Assembly: GCA_024762475.1 (NCBI GenBank)
Contig: JANTHJ010000006.1
Span: 1 to 63,504, forward strand
DNA length: 63,504 bases
Direction: 5' to 3'
From: Chromatiales bacterium
GTDB taxonomy: Bacteria > Pseudomonadota > Gammaproteobacteria > Chromatiales > Chromatiaceae
Shown in pieces: positions 35,526 to 44,527 of the stretch. The notes beneath the pieces are model-generated. The model did not search any database and had not been told where the DNA came from. It was given only the letters and a program-made list of their open reading frames with translations. A program made the position numbers and the translations under genes. Every line of letters starts with the position of its first letter. Position 1 is the stretch's first letter.

Positions 35526-36182
35526 GTGAGTGAAATCCACCGCCTGGAAGCCCGACAAGTCTGTTGCAGCCGTGGCGACCGAGAGTTGCTCCGTTGCCTG
35601 GATGTGCGCCTGGAGAGTGGCCAGCTGATGTACCTGCGGGGACCCAACGGCAGCGGCAAGACCACCCTGCTACGCACCCTCGCCGGCCTGCTCCGGGCCG
35701 AGACGGGGGAAATACGCTGGGACGGAGAACCCATCCAGCGGATACGCGACCAGTACCATGCAGACCTGCTCTATCTCGGGCATCTAAATGCGCTGAAAGA
35801 CGATCTGAACGCCATCGAGAACCTGCGCATGGACGCCGCGGTACGCGGGTCCAGCCTGGACGAGCAGGCGGCATGGCAACTGCTGACCGATATCGGCCTG
35901 CGTGGCTGCGAGGATCTGCCCATCAAATACCTCTCCCAGGGACAGAAACGCCGGGTGGCCCTCGCTCGCCTGTGGCACAGCGATGCGGCGCTATGGATCC
36001 TCGACGAGCCGTTCAGCGCCCTGGACGTGGCGGCAGTGGACGCGCTGCAGGCGGTGATCCGCGATCACCTGGGCCGCGGCGGCATGGCCATCCTGACCAC
36101 CCACCAGGAGGTCGAGCTCACCAGCGGGACGGTATGCCGGGTCACCCTGGGCGGTGAGATTCCCGAGGTGCGCCATGTTTGA
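35526..36182 (+). CDS. ccmA: Heme exporter ATPase CcmA
   Basis: ATP-binding subunit of CcmABCD, which loads heme on CcmE in cytochrome c maturation (System I). The 218-residue protein has Walker A RGPNGSGKTTLLRTLAGL, signature KYLSQGQKRRVALARLW and Walker B ALWILDEPFSALD. The start is GTG at 35526. Its end overlaps ccmB. It is the first gene of the complete ccm operon. Confidence 0.95.
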   Translation: MSEIHRLEARQVCCSRGDRELLRCLDVRLESGQLMYLRGPNGSGKTTLLRTLAGLLRAETGEIRWDGEPIQRIRDQYHADLLYLGHLNALKDDLNAIENLRMDAAVRGSSLDEQAAWQLLTDIGLRGCEDLPIKYLSQGQKRRVALARLWHSDAALWILDEPFSALDVAAVDALQAVIRDHLGRGGMAILTTHQEVELTSGTVCRVTLGGEIPEVRHV

Positions 36183-36843
36183 AACCCTGGCCTGGATCAT
36201 CCGGCGTGACGTGACTATTGCCCTGCGGCGGCGCACCGACGTGTTCACCACGCTGATCTTTTTCGTGATCGTGATCAGCCTCTTTCCGCTGGGCGTGGGC
36301 CCGGACCTGGACACCCTGCGCCTGATCGCCCCTGGCGTGGTCTGGGTCGGCGCCCTGCTCGCCTCGATGCTCGCTCTGGAGCAGCTGTTTCTCGCGGATC
36401 ACCGGGACGGCACGCTGGAGCAGATACTCCTTGCCCCCCAGCCGCTGTCACTGCTGGTCATCGGCAAGGTGATTGCCCATTGGCTCATTACCGGCCTGCC
36501 GCTGGTCATCATGGCCCCCGTGCTGGGGCTGCAATACGACCTGTCCGGCGAGGCCCTGCTGGTGATGCTCTGGTCGCTGCTGTTGGGCACCCCCACGCTG
36601 AGCCTGCTGGGCGCCATCGCCGCCGCGCTGACCCTGGGGCTGCGCGCCGGCGGCGTATTGGTGGCACTGCTGGTACTCCCACTTTATATTCCAGTACTCA
36701 TCTTCGGCGCCGGAGCCGTGGAGGCGACCACCTCGGGGCTGGGCGGGGGTGCCCATCTCTCCCTCCTGGGGGCCATCCTGCTGCTCGCGCTGCTGGGCAC
36801 GCCGCTGGCCACCGCTGCCGCGCTGCGCGTCTCGAGCGAATGA
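36175..36843 (+). CDS. ccmB: Heme exporter membrane subunit CcmB
   Basis: Membrane partner of CcmA. The 222-residue protein begins MFETLAWIIRRDVTIALRRRTDVF and has six hydrophobic segments, including LFLADHRDGTLEQILLAPQPL, typical of CcmB. The start overlaps the ccmA end by 8 bases. A 132-bp gap to ccmC holds no gene. Confidence 0.94.
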   Translation: MFETLAWIIRRDVTIALRRRTDVFTTLIFFVIVISLFPLGVGPDLDTLRLIAPGVVWVGALLASMLALEQLFLADHRDGTLEQILLAPQPLSLLVIGKVIAHWLITGLPLVIMAPVLGLQYDLSGEALLVMLWSLLLGTPTLSLLGAIAAALTLGLRAGGVLVALLVLPLYIPVLIFGAGAVEATTSGLGGGAHLSLLGAILLLALLGTPLATAAALRVSSE

Positions 36844-36975
36844 AACTCCCCGCCAATGTTCTGAGCGGCGTCAAAAACCCTGCGGATTTATCCGTTCCCT
36901 GAACTTGCCGCTTTTGCGCAGGTCTAGTTCATCGGTTAACCTTCTGGCGCTATCCCGCCTATCGCGAAAAACCCC

Positions 36976-37725
36976 ATGCAAAACAGGCTGATCAACTGGT
37001 TCAAATTCTCCTCGCCGGCCACCTTCTACCCCCTGGCGGGACGCCTCGCCCCGATCTTCTGGGTGGTGGCGGTGACCCTGATTGCGATCGGCCTGTACAT
37101 GAGCTTTTTCGTCGCGCCGGTGGACTATAAGCAGGGTGATGGCTACCGCATCATCTTCGTCCACGTGCCCGCCTCCTGGATGTCGATGTTCATCTACCTG
37201 ATCATGGCCGGCTGGAGCGCTATCGGATTGACCTTCAATACCCGGCTCTCTTTCATGATGGCCCAGGCATTGGCACCGACCGGCGCACTGTTCGCCTTCA
37301 TCTCCCTGTGGACAGGCTCCTTCTGGGGCAAGCCGATGTGGGGCACCTGGTGGGTCTGGGATGCGCGCATCACCTCGGAGCTGATCCTGCTGTTCCTCTA
37401 CCTGGGCTACATGGCGCTGGTGGCCGCCATCGACGACCGTCGCCGCGCCGATCGCGCCGGCGCGATCCTGCTCCTGGTGGGTGTGGTAAATATCCCGATC
37501 ATCTATTTCTCGGTGAAATGGTGGAACACCCTGCATCAGGGGGCCACTATCCGAATGAACGGCCAGACCAGCATGGACGAGACCATGCTGCTTACCATGC
37601 TGATCATGGCCCTGGGCTTCTGGGCCTACAGTATCGCTGCCGCGATGGTCCGGGTGCAGTCGATCATCCTGGAGCGCGAGGCCGGCAGCACCTGGGCCCA
37701 GGATCTGATCGGAGAACGCGCATGA
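36976..37725 (+). CDS. ccmC: Heme-handling membrane protein CcmC
   Basis: Binds heme with CcmE in cytochrome c maturation. The 249-residue protein has six helices and the tryptophan-rich WWD-type motif WGTWWVWDARITSELIL. Two conserved histidines are visible, in IIFVHVPASWMS and WWNTLHQGATI. The stop overlaps the ccmD start. Confidence 0.95.
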   Translation: MQNRLINWFKFSSPATFYPLAGRLAPIFWVVAVTLIAIGLYMSFFVAPVDYKQGDGYRIIFVHVPASWMSMFIYLIMAGWSAIGLTFNTRLSFMMAQALAPTGALFAFISLWTGSFWGKPMWGTWWVWDARITSELILLFLYLGYMALVAAIDDRRRADRAGAILLLVGVVNIPIIYFSVKWWNTLHQGATIRMNGQTSMDETMLLTMLIMALGFWAYSIAAAMVRVQSIILEREAGSTWAQDLIGERA

Positions 37726-37892
37726 GCTTCCTCGATGCCCTGGATATGGGCAAGTATGCCCTTTACGTGTGGGGCTCCTTCGGGGTTACCGCGCTGTGCA
37801 TGATCATCGAACCCTTACTGCTGCGCGGACGTCTCGACAAGGCGCGCCGGCGCATCGCCCGCCTTAACCGCATGGAGTCGAACGAGCAATGA
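37722..37892 (+). CDS. ccmD: Heme exporter small subunit CcmD
   Basis: 56-residue membrane peptide that helps release holo-CcmE. It starts [34 protein letters not shown] and then has a basic tail (RRRIARLNR), the CcmD pattern. It overlaps ccmC (ATGA) upstream and ccmE (ATGA) downstream. Confidence 0.93.
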   Translation: MSFLDALDMGKYALYVWGSFGVTALCMIIEPLLLRGRLDKARRRIARLNRMESNEQ

Positions 37893-38344
37893 AAGCACGC
37901 CACAAGCGTCTCGCCCTGGTCATCGCCGGCCTGGCCATCCTCGGGGTCGCCACTGCCCTGGTCCTGAACGCCCTGCAGGGGAATCTCAACTACTTCTTCT
38001 CGCCCACCGAGGTAGCCGAAAAGAAGGCCCCCAAGGAACACGTCTTCCGACTGGGCGGCATGGTGGAGAAGGGCAGCATACAGCGCAAAGAGGGGCAGTT
38101 GGCGGTACGCTTCGTGGTCACCGACTTCCACAAGGAGGTGCCAGTGGTCTACGAAGGCATCCTGCCCGATCTGTTCGCCGAAGGGCAGGGCGTGATCGCC
38201 CAGGGCAAGTTGGGGTCGGACGGAACCTTTGTCGCAGACGAGGTGCTGGCCAAGCACGATGAGAACTACATGCCGCCGGAGGTCGCCGAGGCCATGAGTG
38301 CCGGCGAGAAGGCCCGCCTACAGGCCACAACCGCAGGTAACTGA
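37889..38344 (+). CDS. ccmE: Heme chaperone CcmE
   Basis: Periplasmic heme chaperone. The 151-residue protein has an N-terminal membrane anchor and an OB-fold domain ([46 protein letters not shown]). The heme-binding histidine is in [13 protein letters not shown] (HxxxY). Confidence 0.96.
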   Translation: MKARHKRLALVIAGLAILGVATALVLNALQGNLNYFFSPTEVAEKKAPKEHVFRLGGMVEKGSIQRKEGQLAVRFVVTDFHKEVPVVYEGILPDLFAEGQGVIAQGKLGSDGTFVADEVLAKHDENYMPPEVAEAMSAGEKARLQATTAGN

Positions 38345-38346
38345 TC

Positions 38347-40308
38347 ATGATTCCTGAACTTGGACAGATAATACTGGCCCTCGCCCTGGCACTCGCCGTG
38401 GTCCAGGGCATCTTCCCCCTGGTCGGTGCCCAGCGCGGGATATCCAGCTGGATCGCCCTGGCCAAACCGGCGGCGCGCCTGCAGACGCTGGCGCTGGCAG
38501 TGGCCTTTGGCCTGCTCACCTGGAGCTTTCTGCAGCACGATTTTTCGGTCGCCTATGTCGCGCAGAACTCCAATACCCATCTGCCGACCCCTTACCTGTT
38601 CTCTGCGGTGTGGGGGGCACACGAAGGGTCGCTGTTGCTATGGGCACTGATCTTGGGCGTATGGACGACCGCCGTCACCTATTTCAGCCGCAGCGTTCCC
38701 GAGGTCGTCATCGCCCGGGTCCTGGGGATACTGGGCCTGGTGAGTGTCGGCTTCCTGCTGTTCATGATCCTTACCTCCAATCCCTTCGACCGGATGATGC
38801 CACCGGCCCCTGAGGGCCGCGATCTCAATCCGCTGCTGCAGGACCCGGGACTGATCATCCACCCACCCATGCTCTACATGGGCTATGTCGGCTTCGCCGT
38901 TCCTTTCGCCTTTGCCGTGGCGGCCATGCTGGGAGGACGGCTGGATGCCGCGTGGGCGCGCTGGTCGCGGCCCTGGACCAATGTGGCCTGGCTGTTCCTG
39001 ACCATCGGAATCGCGCTCGGTAGCTGGTGGGCCTACTACGAGCTGGGCTGGGGCGGCTGGTGGTTCTGGGATCCGGTGGAAAACGCCTCCTTCATGCCGT
39101 GGCTGGTGGGGACCGCGTTGATGCACTCACTGGCGGTGACCGAGAAGCGCGGCGCCTTCAAGGCGTGGACGGTCCTGCTTGCCATCTTTACCTTTTCCCT
39201 CAGCCTGCTTGGCACCTTCCTGGTCCGCTCCGGCGTGCTCACCTCGGTGCATGCGTTCGCCTCGGATCCGGAACGCGGTGTGTTCATCCTCGCCTTCCTG
39301 TTCGCCGTGGTTGGCTCGTCGCTGGCCCTGTATGCCTTCCGTGCCAACGAGATCAAGAGCACGGTACGGTTCGAGCTGCTGTCACGCGAGACCCTCCTGC
39401 TGTTGAACAACGTGATCCTGCTGGTGGCTGCCGTGGCGGTGCTGCTGGGCACCCTCTACCCCCTCCTTGCAGACGCGCTGAAACTCGGCAAGATCTCGGT
39501 CGGCCGGCCCTATTTCGACGTGGTGTTCATGATCCTGACTCTGCCGCTGATCGCCCTGATCGGGGTGGGCAGCATGGCCCGCTGGAAGCGCGACGAGCCG
39601 ACCCGGCTGTGGCGCAAACTGCGCGTCCCGGTATTCGCCTCGCTGATTCTCGGTCTGGCCTGGGGACTGCTCGCCGTTCCGCACGTCAACCCGCTGACGG
39701 TAGTCGGCCTGACCCTGGGGCTTTGGGTGCTGCTCTCGACACTGGCCGCGCTCTATGACCGGCTGCAGCCCCACGGCAACCTGCGCCATCTCTCGCGCGG
39801 CTTCTGGGGGATGATCCTGGGTCATGTGGGAATGGGAGTGTTCGTGATCGGCGTCGCCATGACCAGCACCTACTCCACCGAAAAGGATATCCGCCTGGCC
39901 CCGGGCGAGAGCTACCAGATCGGCGACTACAGTTTCGAGTTCGAGGGTGTGGCCAGTGTGCAGGGCCCCAACTACACCGCCTATCAGGGAACCGTCATCG
40001 CCAAATTCGAGGGCCAGCCCATTGCCGAGCTGCATCCGCAGAAGCGTACCTACCTGGTGCAGAAGATGCCCATGACCGAGGCAGCCATCGATGCAGGTCT
40101 GTTCCGCGACCTCTATGTCGCACTGGGTGAGGATCTGGGCAAGGGCGCCTGGAGCCTGCGCGTCTATCACAAGCCCTTCGTACGCTGGCTGTGGCTGGGC
40201 GCATTGATCATGGCACTGGGCGGCCTTCTCGCCGCCTCCGACCGCCGCTATCGGGTGCTCGCAAAGCGGACCGACGTGGCCGGCAGCGCGGCGGAAGTTC
40301 ATTCATGA
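38347..40308 (+). CDS. ccmF: Cytochrome c heme lyase subunit CcmF
   Basis: Large membrane component of the heme lyase. The 653-residue protein has about 15 helices and the WWD motif GWGGWWFWDPVENASFMPWL. It also has conserved histidines (HLPTPYLFSAVWGAHEGSLLLW; IIHPPMLYMGYVG). It starts two bases after ccmE and ends overlapping ccmG. Confidence 0.96.
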   Translation: MIPELGQIILALALALAVVQGIFPLVGAQRGISSWIALAKPAARLQTLALAVAFGLLTWSFLQHDFSVAYVAQNSNTHLPTPYLFSAVWGAHEGSLLLWALILGVWTTAVTYFSRSVPEVVIARVLGILGLVSVGFLLFMILTSNPFDRMMPPAPEGRDLNPLLQDPGLIIHPPMLYMGYVGFAVPFAFAVAAMLGGRLDAAWARWSRPWTNVAWLFLTIGIALGSWWAYYELGWGGWWFWDPVENASFMPWLVGTALMHSLAVTEKRGAFKAWTVLLAIFTFSLSLLGTFLVRSGVLTSVHAFASDPERGVFILAFLFAVVGSSLALYAFRANEIKSTVRFELLSRETLLLLNNVILLVAAVAVLLGTLYPLLADALKLGKISVGRPYFDVVFMILTLPLIALIGVGSMARWKRDEPTRLWRKLRVPVFASLILGLAWGLLAVPHVNPLTVVGLTLGLWVLLSTLAALYDRLQPHGNLRHLSRGFWGMILGHVGMGVFVIGVAMTSTYSTEKDIRLAPGESYQIGDYSFEFEGVASVQGPNYTAYQGTVIAKFEGQPIAELHPQKRTYLVQKMPMTEAAIDAGLFRDLYVALGEDLGKGAWSLRVYHKPFVRWLWLGALIMALGGLLAASDRRYRVLAKRTDVAGSAAEVHS

Positions 40309-40841
40309 ACAAGGCCGTCATCCCGCTCGCCATTTTCCTGGCACTTGCCGGACTGTTCTTCTACGTGCTGCAGCAGATGGGCGAAGGGGAATACAACCCG
40401 CGGGATATTCCGACCGAGTTCATCGGCCGAAGCGCCCCGGCATTCACCCTGTCCAGCCTGTTCGATGCGAACGAGCAGGTTCGTTCGGAGGACTACAAGG
40501 GGCGCCCCTGGCTGCTGAACGTGTGGGGAACCTGGTGCCCCGAGTGCTGGCGCGAGCACCCGTATCTTCTCACGCTCAAGGCACGGGGCATCCCCATCGT
40601 CGGCATCGACTGGCGAGATACCCGCGAGGAGGGCAAGGCCATGCTGCAGCAGAATGGCAACCCCTTCGTGGCCGTCGGCTTCGACCCGGACAGCCAGATG
40701 GCCATCGACTGGGGGGTCTACGGGGCACCGGAGACCTTCCTGATCGATGCAGAGGGCGTCATCCGGGCCAAGCACAAGGGCGCACTGAACGAGCAGTCCT
40801 GGCAGGAAAAGTTCGCCAAGTGGTTCGAGGACAAGAAATGA
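40305..40841 (+). CDS. ccmG: Periplasmic thioredoxin CcmG/DsbE
   Basis: Reduces apocytochrome or CcmH thiols before heme attachment. The 178-residue protein has an N-terminal anchor, a thioredoxin fold with active site WCPEC (NVWGTWCPECWREHP) and the GVYGAPETFLID cis-Pro block characteristic of CcmG. The ATG overlaps the ccmF stop. Confidence 0.95.
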   Translation: MNKAVIPLAIFLALAGLFFYVLQQMGEGEYNPRDIPTEFIGRSAPAFTLSSLFDANEQVRSEDYKGRPWLLNVWGTWCPECWREHPYLLTLKARGIPIVGIDWRDTREEGKAMLQQNGNPFVAVGFDPDSQMAIDWGVYGAPETFLIDAEGVIRAKHKGALNEQSWQEKFAKWFEDKK

Positions 40842-41314
40842 AGCAATTGCTGCTGGGAATGCTGATGCTGTCACTGGCCTCGGCGGTGTTTGCCACCAAT
40901 ATCGAGGTCTACAAGTTCGACTCGCCGCAACAGGAACGCGACTACAAGGCGCTGACCGCCGAACTGCGCTGCCTGGTATGTCAGAACCAGGACATTGCCG
41001 ACTCCAACGCTGAACTGGCCCAGGACATGCGGCACAAGGTGTACCAGATGCTCAAGCAGGGCAAGTCCAAGCAACAGATCGTGGACTTCATGGTGCAGCG
41101 CTATGGTGACTTCGTCCGCTACAAGCCCCCGTTCGAGGCCCGAACCGTTGTGCTGTGGGTCGGCCCCTTTCTGATCTTCGCGCTTGCCATGTTCTTTATG
41201 CTGCGGGCCATCTCCCGTGGTCGTGCGCACGAAGAGCGTGCAGAGCTGAGCGAGGAGCAGATCTCCCACGCCGCAGACCTTCTCGAACAAAGATCCGGCA
41301 AGAGTACCGATTGA
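40838..41314 (+). CDS. ccmH: Cytochrome c maturation protein CcmH
   Basis: Periplasm-facing thiol protein of the heme lyase. The 158-residue protein has a signal sequence, the LRCLVCQNQDIADSN motif (CxxC) and a C-terminal transmembrane helix (VLWVGPFLIFALAMFFML). It corresponds to the N-terminal half of E. coli CcmH; the TPR half is the separate ccmI. Confidence 0.95.
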   Translation: MKQLLLGMLMLSLASAVFATNIEVYKFDSPQQERDYKALTAELRCLVCQNQDIADSNAELAQDMRHKVYQMLKQGKSKQQIVDFMVQRYGDFVRYKPPFEARTVVLWVGPFLIFALAMFFMLRAISRGRAHEERAELSEEQISHAADLLEQRSGKSTD

Positions 41315-42621
41315 TGACCGCTTTCCTGATGATCGCCGGCAGCGTCCTGGCTGTCGTGCTGCTTATGCTCATTCTTCCTTTGCTGCGACGCGAACAGCAA
41401 CCACCACCGAGCGACGACACCCGGGACTACGACATCCGCATCGCCCGCGAACGCCTCGAAGAGCTGCGCAAGGAGCATGCGCGGGGCGAACTCTCCGACG
41501 AGGAGTTCGAACAGGCCAAGGTCGATCTGGAGATCACCCTGGCACAGGACCTCGAGGCGGCGGAAAAACGTACCGTACAGGCAAAGACAGACCATGCAGC
41601 GCGGGCGACGATGGCGTTGTTGATCGTGCTGGTGCCGGCGATCGTTGCCACCGTCTACCTGCAGACCGGCTCCCCCGACCTGGTCGACCCGGCCAAGCGG
41701 GTCGCCGCAGCCACGCCGCAACAGCAATCACCGCATGCGCCCGGCAGCATCGCCGAACTGGTCACTGAGCTGGAACGCCGCATGCAGCAGAACCCCGAGG
41801 ACCCCAGGGGATGGTTCCTGCTGGGACGTACCTATATGCAGATGAACCGCTACGACGACGCGGTGCGCGCCTTCGAAAAGCTCGACGAACTGCTGCCGGA
41901 GAATCCAACCGTACTCATCTCGCTGGCCGACGCCCTGTCCATGCAGAACGGCGGACAGGTGCCGGAGAAGGCGGTGCAGCTGCTGGACAAGGTACTCGAA
42001 ATCGAACCGGCCAACGTCACCGCCCTGTGGCTGCGCGGCAATGCGGCCGGCCAGCGCCACCAGGATGCGGATGCCCTGCGCTACTGGGGTCGCGCCTATC
42101 CGCTGTTGGCCGAGGAGCCGGCCATGCAGCAGGAACTCCGCCAGCTGGTCTCTGCAGTGGAGGCGCGCAGTGGTCTGAAAGCCGAACTGCCCGAGAGCCT
42201 GCCGCCGATCATGAGCGCCAAAGGACCGTCACCCGGACCTTCCAGGAATACCGTGCAGCCGGCCGCCTCCGGTGGTCCGGGCCTGCAGGTCGAGGTCGCG
42301 CTCGACCCGGAACTGCTGGACAAGGCGAAGCCCGACGACATCGTGTTCATCTACGCCAAGGCCGCTGCAGGGCCGCCGATGCCGCTGGCGGTCGCCCGCA
42401 AGCGTGTTTCCGAACTGCCGGTCGAGGTGGTGCTGAATGACAGCATGGCGATGATGCCGCAGATGAAGCTGTCCAACTTTCCGAAGGTGAAGGTCGGTGC
42501 GCGGATCTCCAAGACCGGTCAGGCCATTTCGCAGGCAGGCGACCTGCAGGCCTCCGAGGTCGAGACCGAGACCGGTAACGACAAGCCGATTCAGCTGTTG
42601 ATCAACAGCGTCAAGCAGTAG
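41314..42621 (+). CDS. ccmI: Cytochrome c maturation TPR protein CcmI
   Basis: Binds apocytochrome c for the heme lyase. The 435-residue protein has two N-terminal transmembrane helices (about 2-24 and 91-110) and a charged cytoplasmic loop (RERLEELRKEHARGELSDEEFEQAKVDLE). TPRs follow (about 145-290), then a C-terminal beta-rich domain. The start overlaps the ccmH stop by one base (TGATG). Last gene of the ccm operon. The following 195 bp (42622-42817) show no gene. Confidence 0.93.
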   Translation: MTAFLMIAGSVLAVVLLMLILPLLRREQQPPPSDDTRDYDIRIARERLEELRKEHARGELSDEEFEQAKVDLEITLAQDLEAAEKRTVQAKTDHAARATMALLIVLVPAIVATVYLQTGSPDLVDPAKRVAAATPQQQSPHAPGSIAELVTELERRMQQNPEDPRGWFLLGRTYMQMNRYDDAVRAFEKLDELLPENPTVLISLADALSMQNGGQVPEKAVQLLDKVLEIEPANVTALWLRGNAAGQRHQDADALRYWGRAYPLLAEEPAMQQELRQLVSAVEARSGLKAELPESLPPIMSAKGPSPGPSRNTVQPAASGGPGLQVEVALDPELLDKAKPDDIVFIYAKAAAGPPMPLAVARKRVSELPVEVVLNDSMAMMPQMKLSNFPKVKVGARISKTGQAISQAGDLQASEVETETGNDKPIQLLINSVKQ

Positions 42622-42945
42622 GCCGCCGCGAAAGCGCTCCGGCAAGCCTGTTCAACTCGAAGGGCCGGACTCTACGATAGAAGGCGTTGCGATCCGCCGC
42701 TGCATCCAGGGCTCGGCAGCCTGTCCGGACCGTTCGATATCCGCCCACCAAAAGAAGCGGCCTGACTCCAGAGTTTCTACGGTGGTAGAATCCGACGCGC
42801 AAGTACCCGTCGCTTAGGCTGGGTGCAGCCGACCGACATGCCAGCGGCATGTCGCAGCGGCGGAACGACCGGCCAGGGATGGCCGGGCCGGAACCAACCC
42901 ACAGGGACGTGTGACAACACTGTGTGTTGCTACGACAATTTTTTG

Positions 42946-42964
42946 CGCCCGTAGCTCAGCTGGG
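42946..42964 (+). pseudogene. Truncated tRNA-Arg 5-prime fragment
   Basis: The first 19 bases of the tRNA-Arg (GCGCCCGTAGCTCAGCTGG) occur here and then diverge into repeat sequence. It is preceded by the same promoter-like hexamers (42912-42917 and 42935-42940), so a short transcript starting with the tRNA 5-prime end could be made. Confidence 0.75.
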
Positions 42965-43051
42965 TGCAGCCGACCGACATGCCAGTGGCATGTCGCAGCG
43001 GCGGAACGACCGGCCAAGGATGGCCGGGCCGGAACCAACCCACAGGGACGT

Positions 43052-43080
43052 GTGACAACACTGTGTGTTGCTACGACAAT
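43052..43080 (+). promoter_or_regulatory. Putative tRNA-Arg promoter
   Basis: GTGACA (43052-43057) and GACAAT (43075-43080) are spaced by 17 bp, placing the start at about the first base of the tRNA, a leaderless tRNA transcript. The same hexamers occur in the repeat copy at 42912-42940. Confidence 0.5.
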
Positions 43081-43085
43081 TTTTT

Positions 43086-43162
43086 GCGCCCGTAGCTCAG
43101 CTGGATAGAGTACCGCCCTCCGAAGGCGGGGGTCAGAGGTTCAAATCCTCTCGGGCGCGCCA
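43086..43162 (+). tRNA. tRNA-Arg (anticodon CCG)
   Basis: 77-nt cloverleaf: acceptor GCGCCCG (43086-43092) pairs with CGGGCGC (43152-43158). The anticodon stem CCGCC/GGCGG encloses loop CTCCGAA, with anticodon CCG at 43120-43122. The T-arm contains GTTCAAATC, and CCA is encoded (43160-43162). It reads CGG codons. Confidence 0.97.
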
Positions 43163-43197
43163 TTCACTCCGCTCATGTCCCGCCCAGCTGACGGATT
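43147..43197 (+). repeat. 51-bp direct repeat, copy A (tRNA 3-prime end)
   Basis: Covers the last 16 bases of tRNA-Arg plus 35 bases downstream. It is identical to 43261-43311. Duplication of a tRNA 3-prime end is what attL/attR sites look like, though here the copies are only 114 bp apart. Confidence 0.85.
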
Positions 43198-43260
43198 TCC
43201 AGCCCCTTCGGGGCGTTCGCCGGGCTGCGTTGGTCCAGTGGACCAACGGTCCCTGCTCAC

Positions 43261-43311
43261 CCTCTCGGGCGCGCCATTCACTCCGCTCATGTCCCGCCCA
43301 GCTGACGGATT
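43261..43311 (+). repeat. 51-bp direct repeat, copy B
   Basis: Exact copy of 43147-43197 including the tRNA 3-prime 16 bases, lying 17 bp before the stop codon of the first gene of the accessory block. The 63 bp between copies hold a short hairpin (TTGGTCC/GGACCAA) and no gene. Confidence 0.85.
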
Positions 43312-43327
43312 CCGCCGGCCACGGCGC

Positions 43328-44527
43328 TCAGTCGAACAGCTCCTCCCCCGTCGGCTCCACGTGGGTCGTACGGTTCATCTCCTGGCGGAAATTGGACAGT
43401 TCCTGATACATCCGGAGTCGCGCGCGGCTCTGGTTGCCGAGCGGACGGTGTTCGGGCAGGCAGTGCCAGGGGTTCATCTTCAGCTGGCGGGCGAAATCGG
43501 ACTGGGCCTGGTTGTCGAATTCCTGCCGCGGGATATGGACCCGGGCCGCCGGGATGAAGGGCGAGAGCTTCTCGGGCCAGCGCACCGCGGCATTTTCGAT
43601 GGGCATGCGATGGGCGTCCGTCTGCAGCTGAATACACAGGTCGAACTCGACATCCGTGCGGCGCAGTGTCTTGACCATGTTCTCCCGCAGATAGTTGAAT
43701 GGCGGGGTGCCGAACGGGAGGCCCGGAATCTCCCTTTCGACGTCGGTTCTAGGCACGAAGGAATACATCATCGCCTGCCCCTCACCGAGCAGATAGGGCA
43801 CGCAGCTCCAGTAGCGCTGCCCCAGCGGGTTGTACTGGGTCTCGTTCCACAGGCTCTGCATGAAGAAGTCGAGCAGGTGGCTGTCCCTGGGGTTCAGGAA
43901 GTAATACAGCGGCATATCCAATAGGCTCCAGTATTGCAGCTTGGCATTCTCCCGCGTGTTGGGGGTGACGAAGGTGGGGGTGCAGATGGTGATGAAGTCC
44001 TGGGTGAAGCGCTCCTCGTCCATCAGCTTTTCTCCCGGCACGCCCATCAACTTGACCGCCATGCTGGCGAACCCCACGTCGTCGATGTCTGCCGGCACAT
44101 CCGGGCCCGGACCGGAAAAACGCACATAGGCGGGATAACTGCGGGCCTCCTTGAAAACGCCTTTGCGGCAGTGCGGCGGCAGGTCGTCGCGAATGGTCAC
44201 GGTCGCGCGCAGCAGGCCATGGGTCTTGGTATTGCCCCCCCGTTCGTAGTGGCCCGGGCGAAAATGGCCGCGCATCTGGTCGGCCATCAGGTCGATGATG
44301 TCGTCCAGGCTCTGCTTCTCGTCCGGGTCGATCCGCTCCTCGGCCAGGGCCAGTCCCTCGTCACGGCGCGGCAGGTTGATCAGAAACTGGATCGCCGCCG
44401 CAGTGGGCTCGCGGAACAGGCGGTTCCATTGCGGACGGAACCAGGGTTCGAGGCGACGCTCGATATGCATCAGGCCCACGAAAAAGCGATGCAGCCGGTC
44501 GAGCACGCGTCGGGTCAGGGGTCTCAT
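43328..44527 (-). CDS. Catalase-like heme protein, cytosolic (y4iL-like), with Thr-His distal motif
   Basis: A 399-residue member of the small catalase-like family, not a classical catalase. I see the distal His103 preceded by Thr102 (TKTHGLLRATVTI), the YPAYVRFSGP segment and a C-terminal heme-ligand site RxxxY (Arg370, Tyr374). The region that normally holds the distal Asn reads ITICTPTF, with Ile and Cys in place of Asn. From memory, coral allene oxide synthase has Thr before the distal His where catalases have Val, so a hydroperoxide-converting role is possible. The start overlaps the Dyp peroxidase stop (ATGA). A longer upstream frame is only antisense-like noise over that gene. Last gene of the operon. 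Confidence 0.82.
   Translation of the reverse strand: MRPLTRRVLDRLHRFFVGLMHIERRLEPWFRPQWNRLFREPTAAAIQFLINLPRRDEGLALAEERIDPDEKQSLDDIIDLMADQMRGHFRPGHYERGGNTKTHGLLRATVTIRDDLPPHCRKGVFKEARSYPAYVRFSGPGPDVPADIDDVGFASMAVKLMGVPGEKLMDEERFTQDFITICTPTFVTPNTRENAKLQYWSLLDMPLYYFLNPRDSHLLDFFMQSLWNETQYNPLGQRYWSCVPYLLGEGQAMMYSFVPRTDVEREIPGLPFGTPPFNYLRENMVKTLRRTDVEFDLCIQLQTDAHRMPIENAAVRWPEKLSPFIPAARVHIPRQEFDNQAQSDFARQLKMNPWHCLPEHRPLGNQSRARLRMYQELSNFRQEMNRTTHVEPTGEELFD

Larger units (their letters stand above)
42818..43099. repeat. Tandem repeat of about 141 bp upstream of tRNA-Arg
   Basis: Two near-identical units (42818-42959 and 42960-43099) run head to tail into the tRNA gene. Each contains a hairpin with a 10-bp stem (CGACATGCCA/TGGCATGTCG type), a CCGGCCA/TGGCCGG hairpin, a CAACAC/GTGTTG hairpin, a promoter-like stretch and the first 20 or so bases of tRNA-Arg. 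Just left of unit 1, 42805-42824 looks like a degraded third copy of the tRNA 5-prime end. Short frames here are not genes. Confidence 0.85.

Noticed and set aside
42911-43108. Open frames through the tandem repeat before tRNA-Arg
   Set aside because: They only translate the repeat units and run into the tRNA; no ribosome-binding site or known family.
43147-43311. CRISPR-like array at the short direct repeats
   Set aside because: Only two copies of a 51-bp repeat that contains a tRNA end; no spacer series and no cas genes.
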